A DNA stretch of 5,978 nucleotides from Clostridiales bacterium. GTDB taxonomy: Bacteria > Bacillota > Clostridia > Oscillospirales > JAAYOS01. How positions within the stretch are numbered: position 1 is the first letter of the stretch; the number at the start of each line of letters is the position of its first letter. This document shows positions 5,380 to 5,978 of this stretch, one piece after another. The stretch covers positions 1 through 5,978 of the forward strand of contig JAAYMG010000066.1 in NCBI GenBank assembly GCA_012521525.1, written 5' to 3'. The translations under genes were made by a program, and so were the position numbers. Under the pieces are notes generated by a model, which worked only from the letters and a program-made list of their open reading frames with translations, did no database searches and was not told the origin of the DNA.

Positions 5380-5978
5380 TGAAACTTTTGCTGTGCGACG
5401 ACGATATATCTACTATAGATGTTATACAGAGCCAACTGAACTGCAGTGACATGGGGATCAGCAAAATGCTTCGTGCCTACAACGGCGAAGTGGCCAAAAC
5501 CATAATCATGCAGGAAAAACCTGAACTTATCCTCTGCGACATAGGCATGCCCAAATGCGATGGGATCGAAGTGCTCAAATTCGTTCACGACAGTGGCATC
5601 CAGACAGAGTTTGCTTTTCTGACATGTTTTGAGAGCTTTGAGTATGCCCAGACAGCATTGCGCTACGGTGCTACAAACTACCTGACCAAGCCGATCGATA
5701 TGGACGAGCTGAACATGGTGATCAGGAAAATGATAGCCAACTCAAAAAACCGGAGGCTCAATGCCAGTAAAGAAAAGGATCCCATCGTGATAAACGATCT
5801 TACAAACAACATGTTGCGTGAGATCAGGGACGGCCATTATGGAGTCAACCATGAAAGACTCAACAGGGCGCTGAATTTAAAGCAATTCGACTTTACGGCC
5901 GACAGCATCTGGCGATTGATATATATTGCGGCGGATACTGCTCTGCCGCTAAGCAACGGCTGGAAAAAGGAGATGCTG
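5379..5978 (+). CDS. YesN-type response regulator (C-terminus cut by window edge)
   Basis: Response regulator partner of the kinase just upstream; 200 codons are visible and the frame is open at the right edge. The receiver domain (about 1-120) has the acidic triad D7-D8-D9, phospho-acceptor D54 in LILCDIGMP, switch T82 (FLTCF) and conserved K104-P105 in NYLTKPID. Residues 121-200 are a linker and start of a second region with no motif I can name; many YesN proteins carry a middle segment before a C-terminal AraC-type helix-turn-helix pair. That DNA-binding domain is expected but lies outside the window, so the output domain is inferred. The ATG at 5379-5381 shares one base with the kinase TAA, and a near-perfect Shine-Dalgarno (5363-5371) sits 7 nt upstream inside the kinase gene. 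Probable target: the leftward permease operon. Confidence 0.9.
   Translation, partial: MKLLLCDDDISTIDVIQSQLNCSDMGISKMLRAYNGEVAKTIIMQEKPELILCDIGMPKCDGIEVLKFVHDSGIQTEFAFLTCFESFEYAQTALRYGATNYLTKPIDMDELNMVIRKMIANSKNRRLNASKEKDPIVINDLTNNMLREIRDGHYGVNHERLNRALNLKQFDFTADSIWRLIYIAADTALPLSNGWKKEML

Noticed and set aside
4953..5588. Long minus-strand open frame of 211 codons opposite the kinase and regulator genes.
   Set aside because: It lies antisense to strongly recognisable kinase and receiver domains, its product matches nothing I know, and it has no sensible context.

Overview
The window looks like a piece of a Firmicutes chromosome, most likely from the Clostridia (Lachnospiraceae or Oscillospiraceae type), though Paenibacillus-like Bacilli cannot be excluded. 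The reasons are AGGAGG-type Shine-Dalgarno sequences, a sigma-A style TTGACA-N17-TAGAAT promoter, a full match to the CcpA cre consensus, GTG and TTG starts, and protein families (LplB/LplC permeases, DUF624/YesL, YesM/YesN two-component system) typical of that phylum. It is a carbohydrate-uptake and sensing locus with two divergent transcription units around a 290 bp regulatory region (3371-3660).

Leftward unit (minus strand, read from 3370 down to 1): an LplB-like CUT1 sugar permease (2387-3370, GTG start), an LplC/YtcP-like CUT1 permease (1446-2366, TTG start), an 86 bp gap holding a perfect 13-bp hairpin (1382-1414), a DUF624/YesL-family membrane protein with an unusual acidic tail (595-1359), and the first 200 codons of an MsmX/UgpC-type ABC ATPase (602 to the left edge). 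The ATPase start overlaps the DUF624 stop by 8 nt. No substrate-binding lipoprotein gene is visible in the window.

Rightward unit (plus strand): a YesM-type sensor histidine kinase (3661-5379), followed with a 1-nt stop/start overlap by the first 200 codons of a YesN-type response regulator (5379 to the right edge). Only the receiver domain and linker of the regulator are visible; an AraC-type DNA-binding domain is expected beyond the edge but is not seen.

The genes most likely work together as follows. The kinase senses an extracellular cue, probably a sugar or its binding protein, and phosphorylates D54 of the regulator, which then activates the leftward transporter operon. The control region supports this: the leftward operon has a TATAAT -10 but a poor -35, preceded by two GTACA direct repeats exactly 21 bp apart, and a cre site adds probable catabolite control. 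The substrate cannot be named from the sequence. The components are known families. What is less usual is the co-encoded ATPase, the acidic tail on the DUF624 protein and the hairpin separating the permeases from the DUF624-ATPase pair. I found no CRISPR array, tRNA, rRNA, insertion sequence or phage feature, and no convincing sign of a wholly new system.
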